This document shows positions 1-10,228 of a stretch of DNA of 64,000 nucleotides, piece by piece. Location: positions 5,456,001 through 5,520,000 of the forward strand of contig NZ_RDTE01000003.1 in the NCBI RefSeq assembly GCF_004125265.1, read 5' to 3'. This DNA comes from Streptomyces lydicus. GTDB taxonomy: Bacteria > Actinomycetota > Actinomycetes > Streptomycetales > Streptomycetaceae. The notes beneath the pieces are model-generated. The model did no database searches. It worked only from the letters and a program-made list of their open reading frames with translations, and was not told the DNA's origin. The first letter of the stretch is position 1. Every line of letters begins with the position of its first letter. The translations under genes were made by a program, and so were the position numbers.

Positions 1-2138
<2,138 letters not shown>

Positions 2139-2158
2139 CACCACCCGGAACGGCATAC

Positions 2159-2200
2159 GGCGGCGGGCCGCCCTCTCCACCGAGAGGGCGGCCCGCCGCC
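2159..2200. terminator. Perfect 19-bp hairpin between convergent genes
   Basis: A 19-nt arm and its exact reverse complement flank a 4-nt CACC loop, 20 nt after the ppc stop and 40 nt before the stop of the opposing membrane-protein gene. There is no U-tract, as is common for Streptomyces terminators. The symmetry means it could serve both strands. Confidence 0.75.
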
Positions 2201-2240
2201 GTCGTACTGCCCACAGCCCTACTGCCTACAGCTCTACCGC

Positions 2241-2765
2241 CTACAGTGCGGCGAACGCCGCGCCCAACAACACCGCGCCCAACAACCCCATCACCCACGC
2301 CGTACGCCGCAGCCGCATCCCCCCGGCCACCACCAGCGCCGCCAGCAGCAGCGACCCCGCGAACGGCACCCAGGCATGCAGGATCCCGGCCGCCCCGGTC
2401 CGCACCGCACGCGCCGTCCCCGGCTCGACCGTCACCTCGACCCGCTCGCCCTCGCCGCCCGCCGCCGCCTGCGCGATCGTCACCTTCGACCGCGGCCGGC
2501 CGTCGCCCCCCGTCGGCACATACGGGCCGGTGCACCGCTCCGCCGCACACGCCGACACCGTCATCATTCCGCGCTCCCGCGCCTTGACGAGCATCGCGTA
2601 CTGCGCCGTGTGCCATGACGTCCACACCCCCGCCACCAGCAACAGCAGCGCCAGCAGACCCATCACCCCGGTCCTGGCCAGCAGCAGCGCACCGTAAGCG
2701 CTCTCACCGACCCGCCGGGTACGACTCCGTCTGACCGCTTTGGTACGCGTACTGCTTCTGGGCAT
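2241..2765 (-). CDS. Small membrane protein of unknown function
   Basis: I do not recognise a family. The 174-residue protein starts with a basic segment (MPRSSTRTKAVRRSRTRR) and one hydrophobic helix at about residues 26-48. A soluble middle part with two Cys (ACAAERC) follows, then two more hydrophobic helices at about 128-150 and 155-174, the last running to the C-terminus. The ATG is preferred over a TTG 12 codons upstream because AAGG lies about 10 nt before it. The middle part probably faces outside, and the Cys pair could then form a disulfide. It is convergent with ppc and co-directional with pth after a ~100-nt gap. Conserved three-helix proteins of this kind are common in Streptomyces; the function is unknown. 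Confidence 0.7.
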   Translation of the reverse strand: MPRSSTRTKAVRRSRTRRVGESAYGALLLARTGVMGLLALLLLVAGVWTSWHTAQYAMLVKARERGMMTVSACAAERCTGPYVPTGGDGRPRSKVTIAQAAAGGEGERVEVTVEPGTARAVRTGAAGILHAWVPFAGSLLLAALVVAGGMRLRRTAWVMGLLGAVLLGAAFAAL

Positions 2766-2865
2766 GGCGGCGATCCTTGGCCATAACCCGCACCCGGTCA
2801 ACCTCCGACAACGGTTCGTCAGAGCCTGACCCCCGCTGTCCCCTTCAGGAGCTGTACGCGCTCTT

Positions 2866-3453
2866 TCAGGAGTTGTACGTACTCTGCGCCCGTTCCAGGC
2901 CGTCCACGATCAGCGTCTCCACCGCATCCGCCGCACGGTCCACGAAATAATCCAGCTCGCGCCGCTCCGCCGACGAGAAATCCTTCAGCACGAAATCCGC
3001 GACCTGCATACGGCCCGGCGGACGCCCGATCCCGAACCGCACCCGGTGATACTCCGCACTCAGCGATTTCGTGATCGACTTCAGGCCGTTGTGACCGTTG
3101 TCACCGCCACCCAGCTTCAGCCGCAACGCACCGTAATCGATATCCAACTCATCATGAATCGCAATGATGTTGCCGACCGGCACCTTGTAGAAATCCCGCA
3201 ATGCCGTCGTCGGCCCACCCGACAGATTCATGAAGGACAACGGCTTCGCCACCACGACCCGGCGACTCGACGGACCCGGCGCACCACAACGCCCCTCCAC
3301 CACCTGCGCCCGCGCCTTGTGCGCCTTGAAACGGCCCCCCATCCGCTCCGCCAGCAAATCCGCCACCATGAAACCCACATTGTGGCGATTACGCGCATAC
3401 TCCGGGCCCGGATTACCCAGCCCCACCACCAGCCACGGATCAGCGTCCGTCAT
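2866..3453 (-). CDS. pth: Peptidyl-tRNA hydrolase
   Basis: Releases peptides from prematurely dropped peptidyl-tRNA and recycles tRNA. The 195-residue product has the family signatures in order: VVGLGNPGPEYARNRHNVGF with the catalytic His, KPLSFMNLSG, IHDELDIDYG with the conserved Asp, and GGGDNGHNGLKS. The ATG giving MTDADPW is chosen because GGGAG lies about 9 nt upstream; a TTG nine codons earlier would add MPADVGVAE. It follows rplY on the same strand after about 145 nt, the usual actinobacterial order. Length and motifs are normal. Confidence 0.95.
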   Translation of the reverse strand: MTDADPWLVVGLGNPGPEYARNRHNVGFMVADLLAERMGGRFKAHKARAQVVEGRCGAPGPSSRRVVVAKPLSFMNLSGGPTTALRDFYKVPVGNIIAIHDELDIDYGALRLKLGGGDNGHNGLKSITKSLSAEYHRVRFGIGRPPGRMQVADFVLKDFSSAERRELDYFVDRAADAVETLIVDGLERAQSTYNS

Positions 3454-3597
3454 CTCAGCCACTCCCACATCCGCCGGCAACCCCGCACCGGCCCCGACCG
3501 CAACTGCCCATGAAACAGGCCAACCGCCACCCCGCGCCCCAAGGCGCGCGGCAGCGGCTGGACCACTCGCCGGGAAAATCCCTCAGCGAAAAACGGC

Positions 3598-4191
3598 TCA
3601 GGCCTCGGCGCCTTCGCCCTCACCCTCGGCGGCCTCCTCGGCCGGAGCCTCGGCCTGCGCCGCGACAACCTGCAGCACGACCGCGTCGTCCTCGACGGAC
3701 AGCGCGGAACCCGACGGCAGGGCAATGTCCTTGGCCAGCACCGAGGCGCCCGCCTCCAGGCCCTGGACGGACACCGTGACCGACTCGGGGATGTGGGTGG
3801 CCTCGGCCTCGATCGGCAGCGCGTTCAGCACGTGCTCCAGAACGTGCTGGCCCGGCGCCAGGTCGCCCTCGACGTGGATCGGGACCTCGACGGAGACCTT
3901 CTCGCCCTTCTTCACGGCCAGGAAGTCCACGTGCACCAGGAACTGGCGGATCGCCTCACGCTGCACGGCCTTGGGGATGACCAGCTCGCTCTTGCCGTCG
4001 AAGTCCAGACGGATCAGGGCGTTCGGCGTCTTCAGCGCCATCATCAGCGCGTGGTTGTGGATCGCCACGTGCTGCGGCTCGGCACCGTGACCGTAGATGA
4101 CAGCCGGAACCAGGTCGGCGCGGCGCGCACGGCGGGCGGCACCCTTACCGAAGTCGGTACGAACCTGGGCGGCGAGCTTGACCTCAGCCAT
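3598..4191 (-). CDS. rplY: 50S ribosomal protein L25 / general stress protein Ctc
   Basis: Long form of L25 (197 residues), which binds 5S rRNA. An L25 domain occupies about residues 1-95 (KLAAQVRTDFGKGAARRARR, the VIYGHGAEPQHVAI stretch, then the FLVHVDFLAVKKGEKV strand). A C-terminal beta domain (about 96-180, EVPIHVEGDLAPGQHVLEHV) and an acidic Glu/Ala tail follow. GAGGAG sits about 9 nt before the ATG. It lies between prs and pth on the same strand. Long L25 proteins are the norm in actinobacteria and related to stress protein Ctc. Confidence 0.95.
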   Translation of the reverse strand: MAEVKLAAQVRTDFGKGAARRARRADLVPAVIYGHGAEPQHVAIHNHALMMALKTPNALIRLDFDGKSELVIPKAVQREAIRQFLVHVDFLAVKKGEKVSVEVPIHVEGDLAPGQHVLEHVLNALPIEAEATHIPESVTVSVQGLEAGASVLAKDIALPSGSALSVEDDAVVLQVVAAQAEAPAEEAAEGEGEGAEA

Positions 4192-4292
4192 AACGGCACT
4201 CCTCGTATCGCAGAAAACATCTGGTGGGCGTTACCCGGCCCACGACAGACCTGCTACGAAGAGCGCGTCGATAACGGACAGCCACCACAAAA

Positions 4293-4347
4293 GGGCGGCC
4301 TCCCTCGCCGAGCAACTCGATGAGTCTACCCGGCCGGAAGGCCGCCC
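4293..4347 (-). terminator. Probable terminator between prs and rplY
   Basis: Read on the minus strand, GGGCGGCC pairs with GGCCGCCC across a 39-nt loop, followed directly by TTTT. It lies between the prs stop and the rplY start, so it could end prs transcripts or attenuate read-through into rplY. The loop is long, so confidence is moderate. Confidence 0.5.
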
Positions 4348-4398
4348 CAAAGTCGATCAGCCCCGGACTACCTCACAGGCCTGCCCGGGAGCCGGCGC

Positions 4399-5373
4399 TC
4401 ACTGCTCCTCGAAGAGGCTCGTCACCGAGCCGTCCTCGAACACCTCACGGATCGCGCGGGCGATCGTCGGCGCCATCGACAGCACCGTGATCTTGTCCAG
4501 CTCCAGCTCCGAAGGCGTCGGCAGCGTATTCGTGAACACGAACTCGCTCACCTTCGAATTCTTCAGCCGGTCCGCCGCCGGACCCGACAGCACACCGTGC
4601 GTCGCCGTCACGATCACATCGGACGCACCATTCGCGAACAGCGCATCCGCCGCCGCACAGATCGTGCCACCGGTGTCGATCATGTCGTCGACCAGGACAC
4701 ACACCCGGTCCTTCACATCGCCGACGACCTCGTGCACGGTGACCTGGTTCGCCACGTCCTTGTCACGCCGCTTGTGGACGATCGCCAGCGGCGCACCGAG
4801 GCGGTCGCACCAGCGGTCCGCGACCCGCACCCGGCCGGCGTCCGGCGACACCACGGTCAGCTTGTCGCGGTCGACCTTCGCGCCCACGTAGTCCGCAAGG
4901 ACCGGCAGCGCGAAAAGGTGGTCCACCGGACCGTCGAAGAAGCCCATGATCTGGTCCGTGTGCAGATCCACGGTCACCACACGGTCCGCACCCGCGGTCT
5001 TCATCAAATCCGCGATCAGCCGCGCCGAAATCGGCTCACGGCCACGGTGCTTCTTGTCCTGCCGCGCATAGCCGTAGAACGGCACGACCACGGTGATGCT
5101 CCGGGCCGAGGCCCGCTTGAGCGCATCAATCATGATCAGCTGTTCCATGATCCACTTATTGATCGGAGCCGTGTGGCTCTGAATCAAAAAGCAGTCCGCG
5201 CCACGCGCCGACTCCTGATAGCGGACATAGATCTCACCATTGGCGAAGTCGAATGCCTTGGTCGGGACCAGGCCCACACCCAGCTGGTGCGCGACCTCCT
5301 CGGCAAGCTCGGGGTGGGCGCGGCCGGAGAAGAGCATCAGCTTCTTCTCGCCGGTCGTCTTGATCCCGGTCAC
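4399..5373 (-). CDS. prs: Ribose-phosphate pyrophosphokinase (PRPP synthase)
   Basis: Makes PRPP from ribose 5-phosphate and ATP for purine, pyrimidine, His and Trp synthesis. The 324 residues carry the class I motifs: DFANGEIYVRY near the N-terminus, the catalytic flexible loop YARQDKKHRGREPISARL, VDLHTDQIMGFF, VVSPDAGRVRVADRW, and the PRPP-binding loop CVLVDDMIDTGGTI. The GTG start is preceded by AGGAG at 8 nt. It lies 73 nt downstream of glmU on the same strand; glmU-prs co-transcription is plausible, since both feed nucleotide-linked precursors. Confidence 0.97.
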   Translation of the reverse strand: MTGIKTTGEKKLMLFSGRAHPELAEEVAHQLGVGLVPTKAFDFANGEIYVRYQESARGADCFLIQSHTAPINKWIMEQLIMIDALKRASARSITVVVPFYGYARQDKKHRGREPISARLIADLMKTAGADRVVTVDLHTDQIMGFFDGPVDHLFALPVLADYVGAKVDRDKLTVVSPDAGRVRVADRWCDRLGAPLAIVHKRRDKDVANQVTVHEVVGDVKDRVCVLVDDMIDTGGTICAAADALFANGASDVIVTATHGVLSGPAADRLKNSKVSEFVFTNTLPTPSELELDKITVLSMAPTIARAIREVFEDGSVTSLFEEQ

Positions 5374-5446
5374 AGCAAATCTCCTCGAATCACAGTTTGC
5401 GTGCGCTCAACAAAGGTACGCCCCGCACGGCGCACCTCATGCACGG

Positions 5447-6904
5447 TCACCGCTCGCCCTCGGATTCCTGGCGAGCGGCCGAAGCCGCCTGCGCGGCGGC
5501 GCTTCCGGGCCGCTTGCGCGCGACCCAACCCTCGATATTCCGCTGCTGGCCACGCGCGACCGCCAGCGAACCCGGGGGCACATCCTTGGTGATGACCGAG
5601 CCCGCCGCCGTATAAGCGCCGTCCCCGACCGTGACCGGAGCCACAAACATGTTGTCCGACCCCGTCTTGCAATGTGACCCGACCGTCGTGTGGTGTTTTG
5701 CCTCACCGTCGTAGTTCACAAAGACACTCGCCGCACCGATATTGGTGAACTCACCGATCGTGGCATCTCCCACATACGAAAGATGCGGCACCTTCGTGCC
5801 CTCGCCGATCGACGCGTTCTTCATCTCCACATACGTGCCGGCCTTCGCCTTCGGACCCAGATCCGTCCCCGGCCGCAGATAGGCGTAGGGACCGACACTC
5901 GCACCCGCACCGATCCGCGCACCCTCGGCCACCGTGAACGACGCCACCGCGTCCGCGCCCACCGACGTATCCGTCAGCCGGGACTGCGGGCCCACCTCGG
6001 CGCCGGTGGCGAGATGCGTGGCGCCCCGCAGCTCCGTGAACGGGTGCACCGTCGCGTCCGGCTCGAACGTCACCGACACGTCCACCCACGTCGACGCCGG
6101 ATCCACCACCGTCACACCGGCCAGCATCGCCCGCTCCAGCAGGCGGTCGTTCAGCAGCCGCCGGGCCTGCGCCAGCTGCACCCGGTTGTTGATCCCCAGG
6201 ATCTCCCGGTGGTCGGCGGACACCGCCGCACCGACCCGGTGGCCGGCCTCCCGCACGATCCCCAGCACATCGGTGAGGTACTCCTCGCCCTGGCTGTTGT
6301 CCGTACGGACCTTGCCGAGCGCGTCCACCAGGAGCTGCGCGTCGAAGGCGAAGACCCCCGAGTTGATCTCCCGGATCGCCCGCTGCCCGGCCGTGGCGTC
6401 CTTGTGCTCCACGATCGCGGTCACCGCGCCGGTGCCCGCCTCGCGCACGATGCGCCCGTAGCCGGTGGCGTCCGGGACCTCGGCGGACAGCACGGTCACG
6501 GCATTGCCGTCCGCCGCATGGGTGTCGCCGAGCAGCCGCAGGGTCTCGCCGGTCAGCAGCGGGGTGTCGCCGCAGACGACGATGACGGTGCCGTCGAGGG
6601 CGACACCGCTGTTGCTCAGCTCTTCCAGGGCGGTACGGACCGCGTGGCCGGTGCCCTTCTGCTCGTGCTGCACGGCGGTGCGGGCGGCGGGGTCGACCTC
6701 GGCCAGATGCGCCTGCACCTGCTCACGGGCATGGCCGACGACCACGACGAGATGCTCGGGATCCAGCTCTCGGGAGGCGGCGACGACATGTCCGACGAGG
6801 GAGCGGCCGCAGAGTGCGTGCAGGACCTTGGGGGTCGCCGACTTCATGCGGGTGCCCTCACCCGCTGCGAGAACGACGACGGCTGCCGGGCGGTTGGCGC
6901 TCAC
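5447..6904 (-). CDS. glmU: Bifunctional UDP-GlcNAc pyrophosphorylase / GlcN-1-P acetyltransferase
   Basis: Performs the last two steps to UDP-N-acetylglucosamine, the precursor of peptidoglycan. The N-terminal uridyltransferase starts with VVLAAGEGTRMKSATPKVLH (about residues 10-29) and includes the GDTPLL motif. The C-terminal left-handed beta-helix acetyltransferase shows hexapeptide repeats and the ...YVEMKNASIGEG / HLSYVGDATIGE / NIGAASVFVNYDG blocks. A basic tail ends the 485-residue protein, normal for actinobacteria. The GTG start has AAGGG 8 nt upstream. tRNA-Gln lies 133 nt upstream on the same strand. Confidence 0.97.
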   Translation of the reverse strand: MSANRPAAVVVLAAGEGTRMKSATPKVLHALCGRSLVGHVVAASRELDPEHLVVVVGHAREQVQAHLAEVDPAARTAVQHEQKGTGHAVRTALEELSNSGVALDGTVIVVCGDTPLLTGETLRLLGDTHAADGNAVTVLSAEVPDATGYGRIVREAGTGAVTAIVEHKDATAGQRAIREINSGVFAFDAQLLVDALGKVRTDNSQGEEYLTDVLGIVREAGHRVGAAVSADHREILGINNRVQLAQARRLLNDRLLERAMLAGVTVVDPASTWVDVSVTFEPDATVHPFTELRGATHLATGAEVGPQSRLTDTSVGADAVASFTVAEGARIGAGASVGPYAYLRPGTDLGPKAKAGTYVEMKNASIGEGTKVPHLSYVGDATIGEFTNIGAASVFVNYDGEAKHHTTVGSHCKTGSDNMFVAPVTVGDGAYTAAGSVITKDVPPGSLAVARGQQRNIEGWVARKRPGSAAAQAASAARQESEGER

Positions 6905-7037
6905 GGGGATGCCCTTCGGCTTCTTGGCTACTTCGGGTGGTGGTCACCCGAAGGATACCGGTGCGTATAGCAGCCGAAACGCGGGCGGGTCCCGACGTGG
7001 TGGTCGGGACCCGGAATTTGCTTCCTCGTAGCCGTTG

Positions 7038-7108
7038 CTCCCCCACGAGGATTCGAACCTCGACCGACGACACCAAAAGACGTTGTGCTGCCCTTACACC
7101 ATGGGGGA
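7038..7108 (-). tRNA. tRNA-Gln (anticodon UUG)
   Basis: The minus strand folds as a 71-nt tRNA. The acceptor TCCCCCA pairs with TGGGGGA, followed by discriminator G. The D arm is GTGT...GCAC, the anticodon loop TTTTGGT places TTG at 34-36, and the T arm GAGG-TTCGAATC-CTC is canonical. The anticodon stem has one U-U mismatch, which I re-read and consider real. CCA is not encoded. It lies between the HTH/LAGLIDADG-like gene (27 nt upstream) and glmU, all on one strand. Confidence 0.93.
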
Positions 7109-7135
7109 GGGTATTGTCAAGCGGTCGGCATTCTG

Positions 7136-7996
7136 CTACGTCGACCGCTCGGCACCACACACTATGCCGTACCACCAGCCTTCAATGCGACGGTATAGGT
7201 CGGCGCTTTGCAGGACGCGGATCACCAGGCAGCCGCGATAACCCTCTCCGGTGTTCTTGCGCACGGTCTTGGGGTTGTGCTTCTTGAGCGTGGTCTTCTG
7301 GAACGACACGGCATCGACGCCGACGAGTCCGGCCCAGTAGCGCTCGGCTGCCGCCGTGTCGGCGGTCGCGTGGATCATGACCCGGTAGACGATCCGCTCC
7401 GGCTCCACGCCGAGCAGCTTCAGCCAGGCCAGGAAGAGCCGGATGACGCCCGGGTCGCTGTTGACGAACTGGACGTGCTCCCGCCGGGCGTACGGCTTGT
7501 CCTTGGCGCCCTCGGCCCAGTAGAGGGCGGCTCCGGTGAAGAGGAGCTCCCGGTCCGACAGTTCGCCGACCTCTTGGGTCGCTGCGCTCTTCGTTCGTCG
7601 GCGTTCCCTCTCGCGCACCGCCAGCTCGTGCTCCCAGCGCTTTTCGCGGGCGATCCGGGCCTGCTCGGCCGGGGTGCGGCGCGGCGGCGGTTTCGGCAGG
7701 TCCCGTACCCACAGTGAGATCGAACTCTTCGAGCAGCCCAGCTCGACCTGGATCTCGTCGTAGGTCCTGCCCTCCTTCCGCAGCTCGCGGGCGCGTTCGC
7801 GGAGGTCGTCCTTGGCGTTCGGGCGGTGGGTCCAGTCGGGGGCGGGGGTGCCGTCGAGGAGGCGGTTGAGGATGTCGTTGTTGTGGACGTGGAGGCGGTC
7901 GCGGATCTGGCGGCGGCTGAGGCCGGCGCGGCGCAGGGCGACGACCTGGGGGCGTAACGCCTCGTAGTCGGGAGGGTGGCGATGGGTGTTCGACAT
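7136..7996 (-). CDS. Double-HTH protein with LAGLIDADG-like domain; contains a UUA codon
   Basis: 286 residues. Two helix-turn-helix segments are visible: about residues 14-48 (QVVALRRAGLSRRQIRDRL) and about 66-102 (RELRKEGRTYDEIQVELGCS), the second resembling resolvase-type HTH. A basic, charged helix (about 105-145) follows. The C-terminal part opens with GAALYWAEG, which aligns with the LAGLIDADG helix (acidic Glu at the ADG Asp position). It then has VQFVNSDPGVIRLFLAWL and a later RYWAGLVGV / GCLVIRV stretch, as in single-LAGLIDADG or WhiA-like folds. Codon 14 is TTA, so full translation should need the bldA tRNA. It is divergent from the histidine kinase and 27 nt upstream of tRNA-Gln. 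A DNA-binding role is likely; nuclease activity is unproven. Confidence 0.75.
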   Translation of the reverse strand: MSNTHRHPPDYEALRPQVVALRRAGLSRRQIRDRLHVHNNDILNRLLDGTPAPDWTHRPNAKDDLRERARELRKEGRTYDEIQVELGCSKSSISLWVRDLPKPPPRRTPAEQARIAREKRWEHELAVRERERRRTKSAATQEVGELSDRELLFTGAALYWAEGAKDKPYARREHVQFVNSDPGVIRLFLAWLKLLGVEPERIVYRVMIHATADTAAAERYWAGLVGVDAVSFQKTTLKKHNPKTVRKNTGEGYRGCLVIRVLQSADLYRRIEGWWYGIVCGAERST

Positions 7997-8152
7997 GGGA
8001 ACAGGGTGCCGCGGCCATGTGCGCGGAAGGGTCGGAAATGTGGGCGATTCAACTGTTCGAGCGATAACCGGCGGTAAGGGCTGGTAATGGGCCTGGTCTA
8101 TGACCGGTAACGGGGCGGGGGATCGGGGGCCGGCGCCCGTAGGCTGGGCGGT

Positions 8153-9673
8153 ATGACCGCGACGGGGGCAAGTGAAGGTGTGGGCGCGCGGGGTGCGCCC
8201 GTGGAGGGGCCGTGGTGGTGGGCCCGGCGGCGGAGTGCGGTGCTGGATGTGTTTCTGGCGGCGGCTTCCGCGGTGGAGTGTGTGGCGGAAGGCATCGGTT
8301 CCGCGCACGAGGCGCAGGTGCCCGCGCTGCTGGGGGTCGTGCTCGGCCTGCTCGCGGGACCGGTGCTGCTGGTGCGCCGGCGGTGGCCCGTGGTGGTGGT
8401 GCTGGTCTCGATCGCGGTGATGCCCGCGGAGATGGGCGGGCTGCTGAGCGTGGTGGGGCTGTACACGCTGGCCGCGTCGGATGTGCCGCGCCGGATCACG
8501 GCCTTGTTGGCGGGCATGACCGTGGCGGGGACGCTGGTGACGACGTTCCTCAGCCTGCGGGAGGACGTCGCGGCGCAACACGACTTCCATCCGCCGATGT
8601 GGTTCGTGCCGTTGATGGCGCTGGCGGTGGGGCTGGTGCTGACGGCGCCGCCGGTGCTGTGGGGGCTGTACATCGCGGCCCGGCGACGGCTGGTGGAGAG
8701 CTTGCGGGAGCGGGCGGACGGTCTGGAGCGGGAGCTGTCGCTGCTGGCGGACCGGGCCGAGGAGCGGGCCGAGTGGGCCCGTAACGAGGAGCGGACCCGG
8801 ATCGCGCGGGAGATGCACGATGTGGTCGCGCACCGGGTGAGTCTGATGGTGGTGCATGCGGCCGCGCTCCAGGCGGTGGCGCTGAAGGATCCGGAGAAGG
8901 CCTCGAAGAACGCGGGGCTGGTGGGCGACATGGGGCGCCAGGCGCTGACGGAGTTGCGGGAGATGCTGGGGGTGTTGCGTACGGCCGACGGGGCGGCGGG
9001 GCGTGGCGCCGCGGCGTCGGGCGCGCCGGAGCGGCTGGCGGCGGTGGCCTCGCAGGCGGGGGCGAAGGCGACGGGGCAGGCGCGGGCGTCCGAGCCGTCC
9101 GCGGACGGGGCGTCGGCGTCGTCCGCGGTGGCCGGTGGCTCCGGTCCCGGGGCGGCGGCGTCGCCGGTGTCCGGGGCGGGGGACGCGGATGCCGAGGGGC
9201 CGTGTCTGACGGAGCTGGCGGATCTGGTGGGCCAGTCCCGGGCGGCCGGGATGACGGTCGAGCTGACGGTGGACGGCTCCGTGGAGGAGCCGGCCGCGGA
9301 GGACGGGCCCGCGGGGGAGGGGCCTGAGGGGGAGGGGGCGCCGGTCGTGGCCGGGCGCCGGTATGCGGCGCGGGTGGAGCGGACCGTGTACCGCGTGGTG
9401 CAGGAAGCGCTCACGAATGTGCACAAGCATGCGCCGGGCGCGCGGGCGCGGGTGCGGCTGGCGCACCGGGACGGCGAGCTCGCCGTGCAGGTGGAGAACG
9501 GGCCCTGTGAGGGCGGCGCGGCCGATGCGGGGCTGCCGAGCGGCGGCAACGGCCTGGTGGGGATGCGGGAGCGGGTGACGGCGCTGGGGGGCGTGTTCGT
9601 CTCGGGGCCTACGGAGGCGGGGGGCTTCCGGGTCTCCGCGGTGCTCCCGGCCGCAAGGCCGGCCATCGATTGA
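8153..9673 (+). CDS. Orphan NarL-family sensor histidine kinase
   Basis: 506 residues. Four or so membrane helices occupy about residues 25-180 and a short coiled linker follows. The HisKA_3 dimerisation box is ERTRIAREMHDVVAHRV, with phospho-acceptor His at residue 222. The C-terminal ATPase domain has the N-box QEALTNVHKHA (about 418) and GNGLVGMRERV (about 465). Between the H-box and ATPase lie two low-complexity inserts, an Ala/Ser/Gly-rich run at about 277-345 and an acidic Gly/Glu run at about 378-402. These lengthen a region that is usually compact. No response regulator gene is adjacent: element A and convergent toxin genes follow. Its signal is unknown. Confidence 0.9.
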   Translation: MTATGASEGVGARGAPVEGPWWWARRRSAVLDVFLAAASAVECVAEGIGSAHEAQVPALLGVVLGLLAGPVLLVRRRWPVVVVLVSIAVMPAEMGGLLSVVGLYTLAASDVPRRITALLAGMTVAGTLVTTFLSLREDVAAQHDFHPPMWFVPLMALAVGLVLTAPPVLWGLYIAARRRLVESLRERADGLERELSLLADRAEERAEWARNEERTRIAREMHDVVAHRVSLMVVHAAALQAVALKDPEKASKNAGLVGDMGRQALTELREMLGVLRTADGAAGRGAAASGAPERLAAVASQAGAKATGQARASEPSADGASASSAVAGGSGPGAAASPVSGAGDADAEGPCLTELADLVGQSRAAGMTVELTVDGSVEEPAAEDGPAGEGPEGEGAPVVAGRRYAARVERTVYRVVQEALTNVHKHAPGARARVRLAHRDGELAVQVENGPCEGGAADAGLPSGGNGLVGMRERVTALGGVFVSGPTEAGGFRVSAVLPAARPAID

Positions 9674-9967
9674 GCCTTTCGCGTCCGCGGGCTGCTTCCC
9701 ACGTTGTCGGGTGGCCCCGACGTGGCCCGTCTGTTGTTTCGCCTTCGGCGGGGGTGGGTGTGTGGGGTGGGGTCCCCGGCTGTGTGGTGGGTGGCGGGTT
9801 CGGGGCCGTAGGGGTGGGTGTGTGGACTGCTTCGCTTTACGCTCCGCTGCGCTCCGCCTTTGCTCCTTTTTGGACCTTTGGAAGCAAAGCCCGACAACCC
9901 ACCCCTACGGCCCCGCCCCCTCCCGCCGGTTGTGGGGCTCCACCCCGGTGGGGGTGAAGGAAAAGAC

Positions 9968-10019
9968 AAAGACCAGTAGCTCGGCCCGTGCCACGATGCG
10001 GGCCGAGCTACTGGTCTTT
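9968..10019. terminator. Element A central hairpin, probable bidirectional terminator
   Basis: A perfect 21-bp stem (AAAGACCAGTAGCTCGGCCC and one further pair) encloses the 10-nt loop TGCCACGATG. An A-run at the left and a T-run at the right give an intrinsic-terminator shape on both strands. It lies between two convergent genes. The same hairpin, inverted and with a complementary loop, occurs in element B. Confidence 0.7.
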
Positions 10020-10078
10020 AGAACCTTTACCCCCGCCGGGCGGGGGTCGCCGTCCCGGGCGGGAGGTGGTGGGTCGGA

Positions 10079-10127
10079 GGGGTCTGTGTTGTGGACGTAA
10101 AGCGAAGCAGTCCACAACACAGACCCC
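10079..10127. repeat. Element A arm hairpin with GTAAAGCGAAGCA loop
   Basis: The 18-nt arm GGGGTCTGTGTTGTGGAC is followed by a 13-nt loop GTAAAGCGAAGCA and the exact reverse complement of the arm. The loop contains GCGAAGC, a heptamer known to fold as an unusually stable DNA mini-hairpin. The same stem and loop occur inverted in element B. Confidence 0.85.
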
Positions 10128-10228
10128 GGAGGCCCACCACCGGCACCCACCACACAGCGTCAGCGGCCCCCGCCCAAACAACACCCCACCCCCGCCGAAG
10201 GCGGGAAAGAACCCGGAGAACCCCGGCG

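Larger units (their letters stand above)
9692..10209. repeat. Composite palindromic element A
   Basis: An intergenic block without a credible gene between the convergent histidine kinase and SUKH-3 genes. It begins with CCCACGTTGTCGGGTG and is dense in inverted repeats: a central 21-bp hairpin, an 18-bp arm hairpin, and a third arm (about 9812-9900) whose right half is replaced by about 55 nt of unrelated sequence. About 305 bp (9898-10203) match element B in reverse complement with only about a dozen differences, and the match continues more loosely to about 9735. The two ends differ more than in B, so A looks like a degraded or rearranged copy. Confidence 0.85.

Noticed and set aside
7136..9466. 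Open frame of 776 codons on the minus strand
   Set aside because: Only its 3' third (to 7996) has protein-family motifs and proper codon bias. The rest is antisense to the histidine kinase gene.
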